Positions 37,277-48,168 of a DNA stretch of 64,000 nucleotides are shown piece after piece. How positions within the stretch are numbered: position 1 is the stretch's first letter; each line of letters starts with the position of its first letter. The notes under the pieces are model-generated. The model was not told the origin of the DNA and searched no databases. It was given only the letters and a program-made list of their open reading frames with translations. This DNA is from Poronia punctata (Eukaryota; Ascomycota; Sordariomycetes; Xylariales; Xylariaceae). The position numbers were made by a program, and so were the translations under genes. The stretch covers positions 124,001 to 188,000 of the forward strand of contig MU401490.1 of the NCBI GenBank assembly GCA_022579005.1. Direction: 5' to 3'.

Positions 37277-40200
37277 TCAAGCTAGGTCATCCCCATAGTC
37301 ATCCCAGCCTAGTCTTTCGAATAGACTCGGCTTTCTCTTCACTTCGTTGCTGTCCACGGCAGGTCTTGTTTTGGGTACACTTCCAGGCAGAGCTAGTAGG
37401 TCATCTCTCGGAAGGGCTTGGGGTTTTCTCATCGGCGTTGTAGTGACGTAGCGGTCCATGGGAGATGGTAAGTTGGCTGCTGCCATCCGTGGCTTTATGG
37501 GTGTTACGTTAACATTCCCTGGCGATGAAGTAATGTCGATGCCGCTGTCGCGATGACCAAACGTAGCAGGCCCCTTCATAGTAGTAGTAAAGTTGGGTTG
37601 AGAGATTCTACGCGACATGATTGGCGAAGAAGCCAACACGACTCCTTCGTCGAATTGTGGAACCGATAAGAAGTTATCACTTCGACCCGAAGGCTTGGCT
37701 GGTGTTGACTGAACTTGGTCTGTCGTCGAGGTACTTGGCTTTGGTCGGGTCGTAGGCTCCTCTCCAAAGGCTGCATCCCGATTCCGTTTCCGGGGCGCCG
37801 ATGACGGGACCATGGAAGAAGGGGGGATGGTGTCCTCCACTCCTGTGCTGGGTCGGCGCAGAAAATTTGGCTGCGAGGTGCTGCCTTTGGCTAATACGTC
37901 ATGAAACCTATTACCGACAGGGGTCGCTTTGACAACGTTTTGAGACTGCGGATAATGTGTCGGTTTCCTGGATTCTACAAGCATGGTCAGCCATTTTCAG
38001 CCCAAAGTTTTTTTGTGTCAAAGAGCTTCGCCTTACTTCTAAGCTGCGACAAGCTAGTTATAGCTCGTCTCTCCTCTGCTATAGATTTCCCAACAACCTC
38101 CCTATTGGGTCTCCGAAGAGCCGAGATGGCGTCCTTGAGTTCTGCTTTGACAAAGGCATCACGTTCCTCCTTGGCCTCGGCCCACTTGCGCTTAAGAGCA
38201 GGCATGGTGGCTGCGTTGGACGTGTTCTTCCTCTGAGCGGCAGCGGATCCCTCTGCCTTTGGTATACCACTCAGGGACAGGGGCTCACTTGGTTCGCGTT
38301 TCAGTAGAGGTACAGTCGGCGTCGTTGCAGACCGCATAAGGGCAATTACACCACTCGGGCCTCGAGACATGCTTCGGCGGTTCCTTTCCGTCTCTTTGGA
38401 TAAGAATGACTCGAGGCTCTGGTTCGACCTGACGGGTGCTGGCCGCTTCGTCGCCGCCCCTGGCTTTGACTGTGACTTTGCTTTCGTTCCCGAATCGGTT
38501 GTTTTCTTGGCAACTGGTTTGGGAGGAGACATCAACACCGGCCCACCTAGTTTCCTGTTGATCGAGTCGCACTGCGCAGGAAGTCTAGCTGAGAAGCTGA
38601 TCAAAGCAAAGGATGTTAGTTACCGATACTGATACGGCATATCGACGCTCACTCACAATGGCACAATAATGTCCACACAAAAATCTTTCAGGGGATCTAG
38701 GGTGGTGGACGCCGCATGTTTCCGTGAGCCATGCCTTGCTTCAGACTGGGACTCGCTGGCGACGTTGAATTCGTCGAGGGCCGTCGAGTGCCAAATACAC
38801 AGCCTGTCTGCATGGACTTCCAAGAGAAAAGGGAGGTTGTGCCTGTTCCGCTTTTTTGTAGCCGGCTCTTTCGGCGCCTCTTTGGCATCCGAGGTAGGAG
38901 GTAGGCCCGGGAGCTGAGGTTCTCTTGTATTAGACTCTCGCGATACAAGTGGCTCCAAGGCTAGGATCTCTAGTATGATGATCATCTGCAACTGCGTCTC
39001 CCTCGATCGCAACCGGGATATCTGCATTCTAGTCTCTTGTTCTTGCGTAGACTTGGTTGTCGATTCCTCATGGTCAATAGCACGTGGCATATGGGACGTC
39101 CACCATTTTCGAACATGTTCATCCTCGTCAGGATACAGTCCGTCCTTTCCGACCTTTATCTTTTTGGCTTTTCTCTTTCGGGCCTTCCCCTTTCCTTGTC
39201 CTTGTTCGGCGTCGGAATCGTCAAACGTGGTTTTCATCTCGGCCTGAATTTTTGGGATTGTCTCGCGGTACTTCTTGTCAATCAGGACCGTGTTCATAAC
39301 TAAGCTTTTCAGAAACCCTATCAAATCATTCATATCTAAAGTTGCGTCACAGTCGAGATGAAAAGCGGCGCGGGCCCGAGATAGGGGGCCTTTTGCGAAA
39401 TATGCTAGGGATCCCTTTGATCGTGTTAGCTAAACGTGGACCAGAGCGAATCCAACCCAACATACCATGGAATGATATAACGCCTCAGAATATTGGTTTC
39501 GAATATTATTGAATATTATTCCGGCATTGGGAGCAGTCAAGGCTTCTCCCTCGACATCTGCTACCGGTCCTTGGGACAGTTCGTTTAGGACTGGAGCAGA
39601 TATATCAGGAAAAGGCAAGTCGTCCACAACGCCTACGCTTTCTGCCTTGGGTCCATTGGGTCTTTCGCTCTCCCGAGTGGCCGTGGGAGGTCTTGCTGCG
39701 TCGTCAGCCTGCGACAGTGCGGAGACGGACCGAGATCTTGTTGGCTTCTTGACAAGAGATTGTATAGCTTCGATCGCAAGCCTCCTCTTCTTATATGTGT
39801 GAGATATCTGGGGGGTCGTCAAAGGCGCTGCAGTGGTCCGTGGGGCAGGAAGCGGCTGTTGTTTGCGTATGAGGCCGGCGAGCGACACAGAAGCAACATC
39901 GCATAGTTGTTCGAGATCAACCCAAGAACCCAAGTGGCACAAGGTATATAAGGAGTTTTCCTGCCGTTCGATAACGTAATTGCTTTTGTTGCTTTCAAGT
40001 CTTGCTATCAGGACAACGGGGCGATTCCCCATTCGGCTTTCGAGATCAAGAATTCGAATGTTGGAGTTGAACGATTGTGAAGACTCGAAGCTCCCGAATG
40101 GCGAAGAGAGGTCTAGGAACGACAAGCGAATATGCTCTCGGGGGACTAGCATCAAGGGCTGTAATATCCGAGGTTTTACAGTGATTCTAGGCGGATGCGG

Positions 40201-40519
40201 CTAGGTAGACGTCAGCCGAGGTTTATAACACGTGGCTATATTCTACAGTTCAAGGTCAAGGCGACATTGCTAAGCTCCAGTAGCTAGATTGAAGAATTGG
40301 AACGCGGAATCTTGTTTTTCAGGGAGGCCCTACCTTGATGGTGATGGAAGGCCGCAGGAGTTCTTCCATGGCCAAAGAATTGCCATCTTTCTGCCCCCCG
40401 CCTTCGCGGGCCGAGCCCGTAGGCTTGGTGATATGATGATCGAAGTGAGGGTTTGCGCAGGAGCCCAAGGTAGACTGCAGAGGGCGCGACGCGTCCAAAT
40501 CTTGCAGTCTTGAAGACAT
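37277..40519 (-). CDS. SLD3: DNA replication initiation factor Sld3
   Basis: Fungal counterpart of Treslin, which brings Cdc45 to the Mcm2-7 helicase at origins. Five exons on the minus strand: 40334-40519, 39466-40200, 38657-39414, 38037-38596 and 37274+3 (37277) to 37974. Introns are 133, 51, 60 and 62 nt with GT-AG ends, three with clear CTAAC/CTGAC branch sites, and phase is kept throughout, giving 978 residues. Family hallmarks: IKPHPPRITVKP then PLMLVPREHIRLSFLDL, SLAYFAKGPLSRARAAF at an exon junction, LYPDEDEHVRKWW, RSRETQLQMIIILEILALE and VDIIVPFFSARLP. The C-terminus is Ser/Thr/Pro-rich with three TPxK/R sites, as expected for CDK-regulated Sld3. The start at MSSRLQDL is the best Met in the first exon; another in-frame Met lies upstream at 40627. 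The RIP-degraded retrotransposon begins about 410 bp upstream. Confidence 0.92.
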
Positions 40520-40929
40520 ATGAATCGCCAGGAAGATACTCCATGTATGGACAGTTGGTATTACATGAAATGAACCAAAGGGATCACAAAGAGATACTAA
40601 AATACTGCTCCTTTTCCAGGCAATCAATAATTATTACCTCCGTATTAAAAAGCATTACTGAACATGGACGAGTATTGTATAAGATACCTGATATATTATC
40701 CTAGCAGGTAATCTAACCTCAAATCTACTAGATGATACTTGGGTAGTACAGTGCTATGACTTGACGCGTTATTTCTTATTCAGGAGCGCGTTGAGGGGCA
40801 TTGTATGCTAAAAATATAGTTATGCGCAGCTTTTTAGGTACTTAATTACAAATTCCCAGATGCCAAGGTCCCTACTATCGGCTAGGTACATTAATGATCA
40901 TGGAGACTAGAGTTAAGACGCCCTCCCTT
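40520..40929. promoter_or_regulatory. Upstream region of Sld3 up to the retrotransposon
   Basis: 410 bp of normal-composition sequence between the Sld3 start codon and the target-site duplication of the Copia element. It must hold whatever proximal promoter Sld3 has. I recognise no specific site. The sequence does not become RIP-like before the insertion point. Confidence 0.45.
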
Positions 40930-40934
40930 AATAG
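40930..40934 (+). other. Target-site duplication, left (AATAG)
   Basis: AATAG directly precedes the 5' LTR and recurs directly after the 3' LTR at 46864-46868. Five bases is the usual Copia integration footprint. Confidence 0.88.
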
Positions 40935-41134
40935 TGTTGCATTATTAAGCAAACTGTTAATTTTAGTATAAGGATATTAGGTAGAGTTAGGTATTATAAA
41001 AAGGATTGTTATATATTATAGTAGATTAATTTTTAACCTTATACTATAATAGTACTTATTTTTTTAGCAATGCTATAAGTTAATATTAGGGGACTTAGTA
41101 CTTTAAAGTATATTTTATATACTATAGTTTAATA
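40935..41134 (+). repeat. 5' LTR (200 bp)
   Basis: Begins TGTTGCATTATT and ends CTATAGTTTAATA. The terminal dinucleotide TA in place of the canonical CA is explained by a C-to-T change. It aligns without gaps to 46664-46863, and differences are transitions. Where the copies differ, this LTR keeps G in its left half and has T for C in its right half. Confidence 0.92.
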
Positions 41135-41152
41135 GGTTATAAGCCCGGGTTT
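41135..41152 (+). other. Putative primer-binding site
   Basis: GGTTATAAGCCCGGGTTT begins directly after the 5' LTR and is the only GC-containing island nearby. It resembles a mutated tRNA-complementary segment. Identity of the tRNA is uncertain because RIP may have changed several bases. Confidence 0.5.
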
Positions 41153-44100
41153 AGCTATATAATTAAAACCTAAGCACTTAGCACTTTTACTATAAGCTGC
41201 TAGCAATGCGTAAAAAAACCTTTATATTATAAAGTTATATAAAACTTTTAAAATAAAGTTAAAACTTTTAAATATAAAGTTATAAACTTTTATTAAAGTT
41301 AATAAACTTTTTTAATAAAAGTTAATTAAAACGCTTTCTTATTAGCAATTTTTTTTTAAAATTTATTTTAATAGCATATTTAATAGCATATATAATAGTA
41401 TGCTTACTAATTAAATAGCTTATAATAGCTTAATAGTTATTAAAATAAATACTTAAAAAATTAATATTTTTTTATAAAATTTATTTTTACTTATAAAAAT
41501 TAAAACTAAATTTTTATTAAAGCAAAAAAAAACTAAAAAATATATAGTTTTTTTTTGCTAACTTTAGCAATAATAAACGCTAAAAAAAAAAAACTAAAAA
41601 ATTATAAGTTTTAGCAACTTTTTTATAAAAAACTTTATAGTTGCTACTTTTTTAACATAGTAGCGTTTTTTATTTACTTTAAGCTTTTAATACTTATAAA
41701 AAAATAAACTAAAAAAACTAGCAAATTAAACTATTAAAAATACTAAAACTTTTTTTTTAAAAAATAATAACAATAAAAATGTACTTATATAATTTACTAA
41801 AAAAACTTTTGTTTTTTTTTTATATACTTAATATAAAAAAAAAATACTTTTAATTTTACTAAAGCTATATTATAACATAATAATAATAAAAAGCCTAAAT
41901 AGCTTAACTTAAATAATTATAATATTAAAATATAGTTATTAAAGCTAATAAAATTTAAAGCTAGCTTTAGTAACGTTTTAAAACTAAAAAATAGCAAATT
42001 AAATTAAAATAATTTTAATACTGCACTATAAAATGCAGCTTTTAAAAAAAGTATTAAAAATATTTTTAATAGCACTTTTAAAAAATTTATAAGCTTTAAA
42101 AATAACTTTACTATTAATACTTAAAATAACTATATTAAACAATATATATACTAGCAAACTATAAATAACTATTTGCTTACTAAAATTAAAAAAAAACTTA
42201 ATACTATTATTTAATAAAAGCAAAATATTAATAATAAAATAAACATTTTTATAGTATACTAATTACTAGCTATATACTACTAATAATAAAAAGCAAATTA
42301 CTTGCTAAATATTTTTTATGCTTTATAAAAAAAGTTGCTACTATAAATAAAAAAAATTAATAAATATAATAAGTACTAGGTTAATAACTATTAAGCTTTT
42401 AACTTTTTATAATTAATTTAAAAGATTTTAAATAAACTAAAGTAATTATAGTACTTTATAAACTTAAAAAATGCTTTTAATAACTAAAAAACTTTAATAA
42501 TAATTAGCTATGCTATTATTAAAATAAGTATAAGTACTTTTATTATGTTAAAAAACTTAATATTTAAAGTATAAAATTATTAAATTAAACTTACTAGCAA
42601 TATAAAGCATAATATATTTATAATGTTTATATACTACTTAAAAAACATATACGTAAACAATAAAGTTTACTTTATAAAATAATAAAAGTTTAAATATAGC
42701 TAAAGCAGCTAACGTTTTAACTTTATTAAATTATTTATTAAAAAATTTAAACTTACTAGCTATTTAAAACTATATTAAAAAGTTTGCTTGCTATATAAAT
42801 AAATTAGTAGTAAGCATAAAAACTATAATAATAATAAATGCTATACTTTAAAAAACAAAAATAAGTAGCAACTTAAAGCAGCTTACTTTTAAAATAGCTA
42901 ATTATTATATATAAACATTTTTAATAAACTTTTTAATAATATGCTTAATAATATAAATTTTAAAAGTTACTATATTAATTAAAATAAAGCTATAAACTAT
43001 TTAATAAGTAATTAATAAAATGCTTTCTTGCTACTAAGTAATAATAAGGTATATAATATTATATTACTTATAAATATTGCTATAATAATACTTAAAGTTT
43101 TTATAAAACTTTTAACTATTAAATACTTAAATTAATTATTTAATATAAAAGCTTTAACTTATATTTACTGTTAAAAATAAATATTTAATAAATATAACCT
43201 TTTTTTAAATTTATTTAAAATAAAAAAAGTAAAAGCAAAAGCTATAGTACTAAGCACTAAAAGCGTTAACTTAATAATTTAATAAAAAAATAACACTTAA
43301 CTTATTATATTATAAAATATACTTTTTATTTTTTATATAAAACTAAACTTTATTTTTATTAATATATTTACTATATAAAAAAACTTTACTTTTTAATAAA
43401 ATAAGTTTAGAGCTTAAGTGCTTTTTAGCTTTTTAAATTAATTAAAGTATAAAATACTAATTATTTATAGCTACTTTTATAATAAGTTTTACTTTTTAAA
43501 CTACTTAGTAGCAGCTATTTTAAAAATATAAAAACTATTAAATTTAAAAAAATCCTTTATAGCTTTTATAGCTTTAAGCATAATACTAATAGTACTTTTT
43601 ATACTTTTATATTAATATTTAAAATATATTAATTTTAAAAATTATTAAAAAGTAGTAATAGCATAAAAAATATAAGTAATAAATAACTATAACAACTTAA
43701 CTTATAAAGCATATTAACTAGTAAAAAGTACTATAAAAAATAATTATATTAAAGTTTTATGCTTAACTAAATAAAGTACTAAATAATATATAAACTTAAA
43801 AGGTTTTATAATACTTTTTACTTTAATAAATAAGCGCTACTACTTTTTAGTTTTTAATAATATAATACGCTTTTTATAACTATATTTGCTTTAGTATAAA
43901 TTAAATACTAAATACTTTATAAAAACTAATATAAAATAAGTTAAAGTATAAACTAAGTAAAAAGTATAGTTTTATAAAATAAATAATAGTAGCAAATTTT
44001 ATAATAAAGTAATTATAAGCTTTTTTACTAAATAAAAAATATAGCAAAAATTTATAGCACTTTATTAGTATAAATAAGCTAGTTTAGTTAAGCAGCTATA

Positions 44101-46654
44101 TAAAACTTTTTAAAGCTTAGTATATACTATTATAATAAATTTAAAATTGCTTTTTAAACTTTAAAGTAAAATTTTTAAAGCTACTATATAAATTTAGTAA
44201 CAAACTTTAAATAGTATATTAAATAATATATTACCTTTTAAGGCCTAAACTAGTAAAAAACTAAGCACTACTTACTAAAAGCGTTTTAGTACTTAAACTT
44301 ATAAGCTAGTTTTATAAAAAACTTACTTAAAAAAGCTAAATAATTAAGCTAAAATAATAATACTTATTAGCTATAATAGTAATAATATTTATTACTTATA
44401 AAACACTATAACTAAAGCTATAAAGCGTACTAAAAAAGTATTTTTTAACAAAAACGTTATATTAAGCTTTAAAGACTTTATACTTTTATTACTAAGTTTT
44501 AACTTTTTTGCTTTGCTATATGCTAAAATAGTATTATATTATATATATTTAGCTAAGTACTTAATAGTTTTTATTAATAAGCAGTTATTACTTAAAAAGC
44601 TAGCTACTTAAATTAAAGTAAAAAATATAGTAATATAATTTAAAAACTAGCTTTTTTAAAACAAGTTAATTAAAAAACTTTTAAAAGTTTAAGCTTACTT
44701 TATAAAGCTGTTTAAAATATTAAAAAGTAATATAGCAATAACCTAGACTATTATACTATTAAAACTAAAAACAGCACTATAAAAATAAGTATTTTTAAAA
44801 GATATAAATTAATAAATTAGCAAATTAAATAACTATACTAACAGCTTAGTATTTATTTAGTTAAAACTTACTTTTAAAAATATTAAAAACTTTAATATTG
44901 TAGTATATTATAACGCTGTTTTAAAAAATAAAGCTTTTTTAGCAGCTATAGTAAACAAACTAAAAAGCTATACAAAAGCTATAAAGTTATTTAAATAAAA
45001 GTACTAAATTAAAGTAATAAAAAATAAAGTAAACTTTATTATTAATAATAAAATATAAGACTTAATTAATTATAATAACTTTTTATATATTTTATTAAGT
45101 AAATAAGTTTATAAAATAAAGCTAGGTTTTAGCAATATTATTTTTTATTATAAAGTATACTAAGTAGCAAAAAGCTTTAAATAAAAATATAAAATTAATT
45201 ATAATATAACTTTTATATTAGTAGTTAAGCAAAAGACCTATAAAGCACTGTTTGCTTTTATAGCTATTTTTAATTAAAAGTGCAATTAACTAAATATTAA
45301 AATTGCGTTTTTATATAGCAATATAAATATAGACGTATATATATACTTTTTACTAGGCTTTTAAAAGCAAAGGAAAATTTATAAGCTATAAAAGGCTTTA
45401 TATAGCTTTAAATAATCTTTTAAAATTTAATATAACTTATTTTTTAACTACTTATAAAAGCTAGGTTAAATATAGTTAAAGCTAAATAAAGCTTTATTTT
45501 TTTAAAAAAAACTAATACTAGTTGTTTATATAAATAATATATTAATTTTTAAAAAAAATAAAAACAAAATATTTAAAGTTAAAAAATAGCTAGCTAATAA
45601 GTTTAAAATTATTAATATAAGCTTATATAAATACTTTTTAAGCATAAAAATATATTAAGATTAAAAAAAATAAAAAGTATAGCTTACGTAAATATTATAT
45701 ATTTAATAAGTTATTAAATGCTTTTTTTTAATAAATATATATACTAAAACTATACTAATAAACTTTAAAAAAACGCTAGTTTTAATAAATAACAACTTTT
45801 ATAATATTATAATTAAAAAAAAATACTAAAAAATAATTAAATTACTTATATATACTATAGTTAGCACTTAACTTAATATTACATATTTAGTATTAAAGCT
45901 TAGCTAATTTCTTATTAACTTTACTTAGCAACACTTTAAAGCAAAAAAAAACGTACTATAATACTTTGTTAAAAGCGCTAATTTTAAACTTAAACTTAAT
46001 AAAAATAACTTAATACTTAAAAGCTTTATAAATATAAAATATAAAAAAAATAAAGTTAATAATATATTAATTAAATATTATATTTTTATTATAGCAAGCG
46101 TAGCTATTAGCTAAAAATTATAAAAATAGTTTTTAGTAGCTATATTTAGCTATAAATTTAAATATATAGTACTTTTAAGCGTAGCACTAAAAAAAGTTTA
46201 TTTATAACAACTTTTAAACAAACTTAAGATTTTTTTTAATAAAAAATAACTTGTTTAAATATATATTAATAATAATAAAGCAAAATAACTAGCTAATAAT
46301 TTAATATATTATAAACAAATAAAGCATATATAAATCTAGTACTATAAAATATAAAAACTAGAAAAAAAAGAAACTATTATAACTAAATAAGTATTAAAAA
46401 ACTTTAATTTAGCTAATATTAAAACTAAAGCTTTGCTAAAAGCAATTTTTAAGTACTAAAAAAACGTAATAAGTATTAAAAAACTTAATAAAAAGTTAGT
46501 AATAAAAAAAAAGTAAGTTAAAAACTATTGCTTTTTTATTTTATACTTTTTACTTTTTTTAATAAAGTAGCAAAAAAAAAGTATAAAAGTTTTTATATAA
46601 AAATAGTTAAAATAATAAGTTATACTATAAATAAAGTATACTAAAATTATATTT

Positions 46655-46663
46655 AAAGCAAGG
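46655..46663 (+). other. Putative polypurine tract
   Basis: AAAGCAAGG directly precedes the 3' LTR, the position expected for the plus-strand primer; one base is a pyrimidine. Confidence 0.5.
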
Positions 46664-46863
46664 TGTTATATTATTAAGCAAACTATTAATTTTAATATAA
46701 AAATATTAAGTAAAGTTAAGTATTATAAAAAAGATTATTATATATTATAATAAATTAATCTCTAACCTTATACTATAATAGTACTTATTCTTTTAACAAT
46801 GCTACAAGTTAATACTAGGGGACTTAGTACCTTAAAGTATACCCTATATACTATAGTTTAATA
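46664..46863 (+). repeat. 3' LTR (200 bp)
   Basis: Begins TGTTATATTATT and ends CTATAGTTTAATA, the same length as the 5' LTR. In its left half it carries A where the 5' LTR has G. In its right half it keeps C where the 5' LTR has T (for example CTCTAACC and TACCCTATA). Confidence 0.92.
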
Positions 46864-46868
46864 AATAG
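46864..46868 (+). other. Target-site duplication, right (AATAG)
   Basis: AATAG directly after the 3' LTR, identical to 40930-40934. Confidence 0.88.
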
Positions 46869-48168
46869 GTGCATGTAACCTATTTACCTTATGATATGCG
46901 GAGATGTCCCTAAGTCCACAGTGTGTTGAGGTTTCGGACAGACACTGGCTGACAGTTGGCAGGTGGCAGGTACGGGTGGGTTTGGATACCTAAAGAATAG
47001 GGTCGACCAATAACGTGCACGTATTTACTGTAAAGAGGTACAATGGTACATTAATCTCAACTCAAGGTCATTTTGCTTTAGCTCCAACTCATCAGACCCA
47101 ATTCTACATACAAAAATCTCAATCAACAAGAATACCACCAACATTAGTTTTTCAATAGCAACATGATTCCGCGTTACGAGCGTATCTTCTGCAAATATCA
47201 GTATGATTAATAATCCTAGTCGGTTGACATACACTACCTATCGTGAGACGAAGGGAGAGAAGGTAAAAGAAAAATGCCTGATTCTGCAGTAAGGAGCATG
47301 CCAACAAGTGGTGTTTGTGTCGTCTGAGGCAATGTGACATTCGCGTCAAGAATGAGAAGAGAAAAAGATGAGATAACTTTTCTATCCGAGGCGTTTCCAT
47401 TCTCATTCTCAGCATCATCATCCCTGAATCCAAACCAGCCAGCCTCACAATGGAGTAGACAAATTGGCGCTCGCCCCTTGCTCACCAAAACGACCCCAAC
47501 TTCTCGAGCATGTTATTCACAGCCGAGTTTGCAAAACGGCCAACTTCGGTGCGGGCGTCTGACCGTTCTGAGCGTACCCTCCAGCTACAACAAGAGAGTC
47601 TTGGCTATTTCAGATCAACCCCAGTTGCGAAAAGGGGGGCAGCAACGGGTCTAACTTTCAGGACCATAAGTGGCGTTGACGCTGTTATAAGACACCTAGG
47701 TGACACTCTACTCGGAGATGAGGACATATACACCTGGGAACACCTAATCGTCCCCAAAAAGGGGTATAGCCACTTCTCACAGCCCGGAGAGGCGTCCGGA
47801 GAAGACGTGACCTCAGGCCCTCAGGGGAGGCATGAAGATAATTTGTCTGGTGGGTCGCTATTGCGCCGCTAATCGTTCGTTGCAACGTCAGTTAAAGATC
47901 ATAGACTCATTATAACCTATCGCACCAACGCTAGATAACCCTCCCTTTTCTAATTATGCCAATCTTAACCAACCGCTTATGGTCTGCCCTCATATATTGA
48001 CTTAGGTATAGTATAACCCATGGTCTTTACCGTTTAAAAGGGTATCGTGTGTAACAAACAAATCATGGCCCAAACTCCATCTATATGGCCTCCAATATTC
48101 CCAGCTGTTTTGTCACTCGGTCCCAATGTACTTCAAGAGGTCCCATGGTCCATATCCATCGTCATTCT
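46869..48168. other. Intergenic region right of the retrotransposon
   Basis: Normal-composition sequence starting sharply after the target duplication, ending at the 3' end of the MFS gene. Overlapping frames around 47234-47885 on both strands are short and show no recognisable domain. A small inverted repeat (CCCCAAAAAGGGG) lies near 47752-47764. Confidence 0.55.

Larger units (their letters stand above)
40935..46863 (+). mobile_element. RIP-degraded Copia LTR retrotransposon
   Basis: A complete but dead 5,929-bp Ty1/Copia element oriented left to right. It has two 200-bp LTRs, a primer-binding-like segment right after the 5' LTR, a short purine tract before the 3' LTR and a 5-bp target duplication. 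The interior is extremely AT-rich with stop codons in every frame. Reverse transcriptase is still readable through stops around 45295-45432 as AFLYSN, VYIYFLLGF, KALYSFK and IxYN, where CAA/CAG and TGG codons have become TAA/TAG. The catalytic block survives as VVYINNI (45517-45540) in place of VYVDD, and an RNase H end like KHI..YYKI lies near 46320-46350. RT followed by RNase H near the 3' end, with the long upstream part free for Gag, protease and integrase, fits Copia order. All this matches RIP; no open frame could yield protein. Confidence 0.93.

Noticed and set aside
40935..46863. Possible inserted mitochondrial DNA (NUMT) because of extreme AT content
   Set aside because: Paired 200-bp LTRs, target duplication and readable Copia RT/RNase H explain it fully.
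47234..47885. Cluster of 70-120-codon frames right of the retrotransposon
   Set aside because: Frames overlap on both strands, with no domain or consistent splicing; most likely chance.
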